Assembly: GCA_002361095.1 (NCBI GenBank)
Contig: DERU01000113.1
Location: forward strand, 1 to 6,672
Direction: 5' to 3'
Origin: Lachnospiraceae bacterium UBA3332
Lineage (GTDB): Bacteria > Bacillota > Clostridia > Lachnospirales > Lachnospiraceae
DNA length: 6,672 nucleotides
Positions 6,421-6,672 of the stretch are shown piece by piece. The notes under the pieces were generated by a model that saw nothing but the letters and a program-made list of their open reading frames with translations, was not told the origin of the DNA and searched no databases. Position numbers and translations under genes: made by a program. Within the stretch, counting starts at the first letter, position 1, and every line of letters starts with the position of its first letter.

Positions 6421-6624
6421 ATGACAACAACCCAAGAAAGCTGTCGGGAACGCCACCAAGAAAGAACGGAACAAGATAAGCGCGAAGATACTGTTGACCT
6501 CCAAAAGGATTTGAGACAGTAAAACCGCAAGAAAGTTCTGCGCAAGATCGCCGCCGGGGACTTTGACGGGGAACTGGAAGTGTTTCCGGCGCTGTGGGAT
6601 CACTCCCGTTCGAAAAACACGTAG
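6421..6624 (+). pseudogene. Unrecognised short reading frame with an in-frame stop
   Basis: A single plus-strand frame runs from an ATG at 6421 (MTTTQESCRERHQERTEQDK, highly charged) to TAA at 6520-6522 and, in the same frame, goes on as KKVLRKIAAGDFDGELEVFP and then ALWDHSRSKNT to TAG at 6622-6624. The second part reads like real protein: mixed hydrophobic and acidic, and GC-rich third positions. I do not recognise the family. There is no good ribosome site before the ATG and the part before 6421 has stops, so it is probably the tail of a longer gene truncated on its left, with one nonsense codon. It ends in the arm of the terminal inverted repeat, which fits a gene end followed by a terminator. 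It could also be chance. Confidence 0.3.
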
Positions 6625-6671
6625 CAGTTCATAGGGCTGCATAGAACACAGCCCAAGAACTGACGTGTTTT
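6614..6671 (+). terminator. Long imperfect inverted repeat, probable (bidirectional) terminator
   Basis: Nested complementary arms are AAAACACGT (6614-6622) with ACGTGTTTT (6663-6671), CAGTTC (6625-6630) with GAACTG (6657-6662), and GGGCTG (6634-6639) with CAGCCC (6649-6654), around a nine-base loop: 21 pairs broken by small bulges. Outer arms are A-rich on the left and T-rich on the right, as in a terminator that works both ways. It overlaps the stop of the preceding frame and lies at the window edge, so any further T run or element boundary is out of view. A mobile-element end or transfer origin cannot be excluded. Confidence 0.55.
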
Positions 6672-6672
6672 A

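Noticed and set aside
6040..6642. Minus-strand open frame of 200 codons across the end of the MATE remnant
   Set aside because: It is antisense to clear MATE homology on the plus strand and has no recognisable domain or ribosome site.
1..6672. CRISPR array, tRNA, rRNA or complete insertion sequence
   Set aside because: No regularly spaced repeats, no tRNA cloverleaf or CCA end, no rRNA-like stretch and no transposase frame were found on either strand.

Overview
The window looks like chromosome of an endospore-forming, fairly GC-rich Clostridia-type Firmicute (Lachnospiraceae-like). The evidence is an intact spore maturation protein B gene, a histidine kinase/ABC transporter module of the kind common in gut Clostridia, and strong purine-rich Shine-Dalgarno sites. 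The species cannot be named from the sequence alone.

Layout, reading leftward on the minus strand from the middle: spmB (5254-4727, intact); an 87-base gap holding a hairpin and a good extended -10 promoter; the last 54 codons of a sensor histidine kinase (4639-4475); an intact MacB/LolD-type ABC ATPase (4435-3758); an intact 817-residue FtsX-type permease translationally coupled to it (3758-1305); and a second, paralogous permease (1303-5) that has lost its N-terminal third and carries an internal deletion and frame changes. This is the remains of a response regulator - histidine kinase - ATPase - permease - permease operon, a type usually linked to antimicrobial-peptide or cell-envelope stress. 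The regulator is absent, the kinase is a stub and one permease is broken.

On the plus strand, from about 5400 rightward, the DNA is visibly more AT-rich. A near-consensus sigma-A promoter (TTGACT-17-TACAAT) drives a leader of about 135 bases containing several hairpins, followed by a MATE-family efflux gene with a good ribosome binding site. That gene has a large internal deletion (about 185 residues, roughly TM2 to TM6) and a later one-base frameshift. Beyond it lie a short unrecognised reading frame interrupted by a stop and a long imperfect inverted repeat with terminator features at the window edge.

The main theme is decay: three membrane or signalling genes in 6.7 kb carry deletions, while spmB, the ATPase and the first permease are clean. 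Two of the lesions are single-base losses in G5 and T5 runs, so sequencing error must be excluded for those. The deletions of tens to hundreds of bases are harder to explain that way, though misassembly remains possible. I see no convincing evidence of a new biological system. The most interesting leads are the MATE leader RNA with competing pairings, the promoter sitting at the kinase deletion breakpoint, and an spmB that lacks its usual partner spmA.
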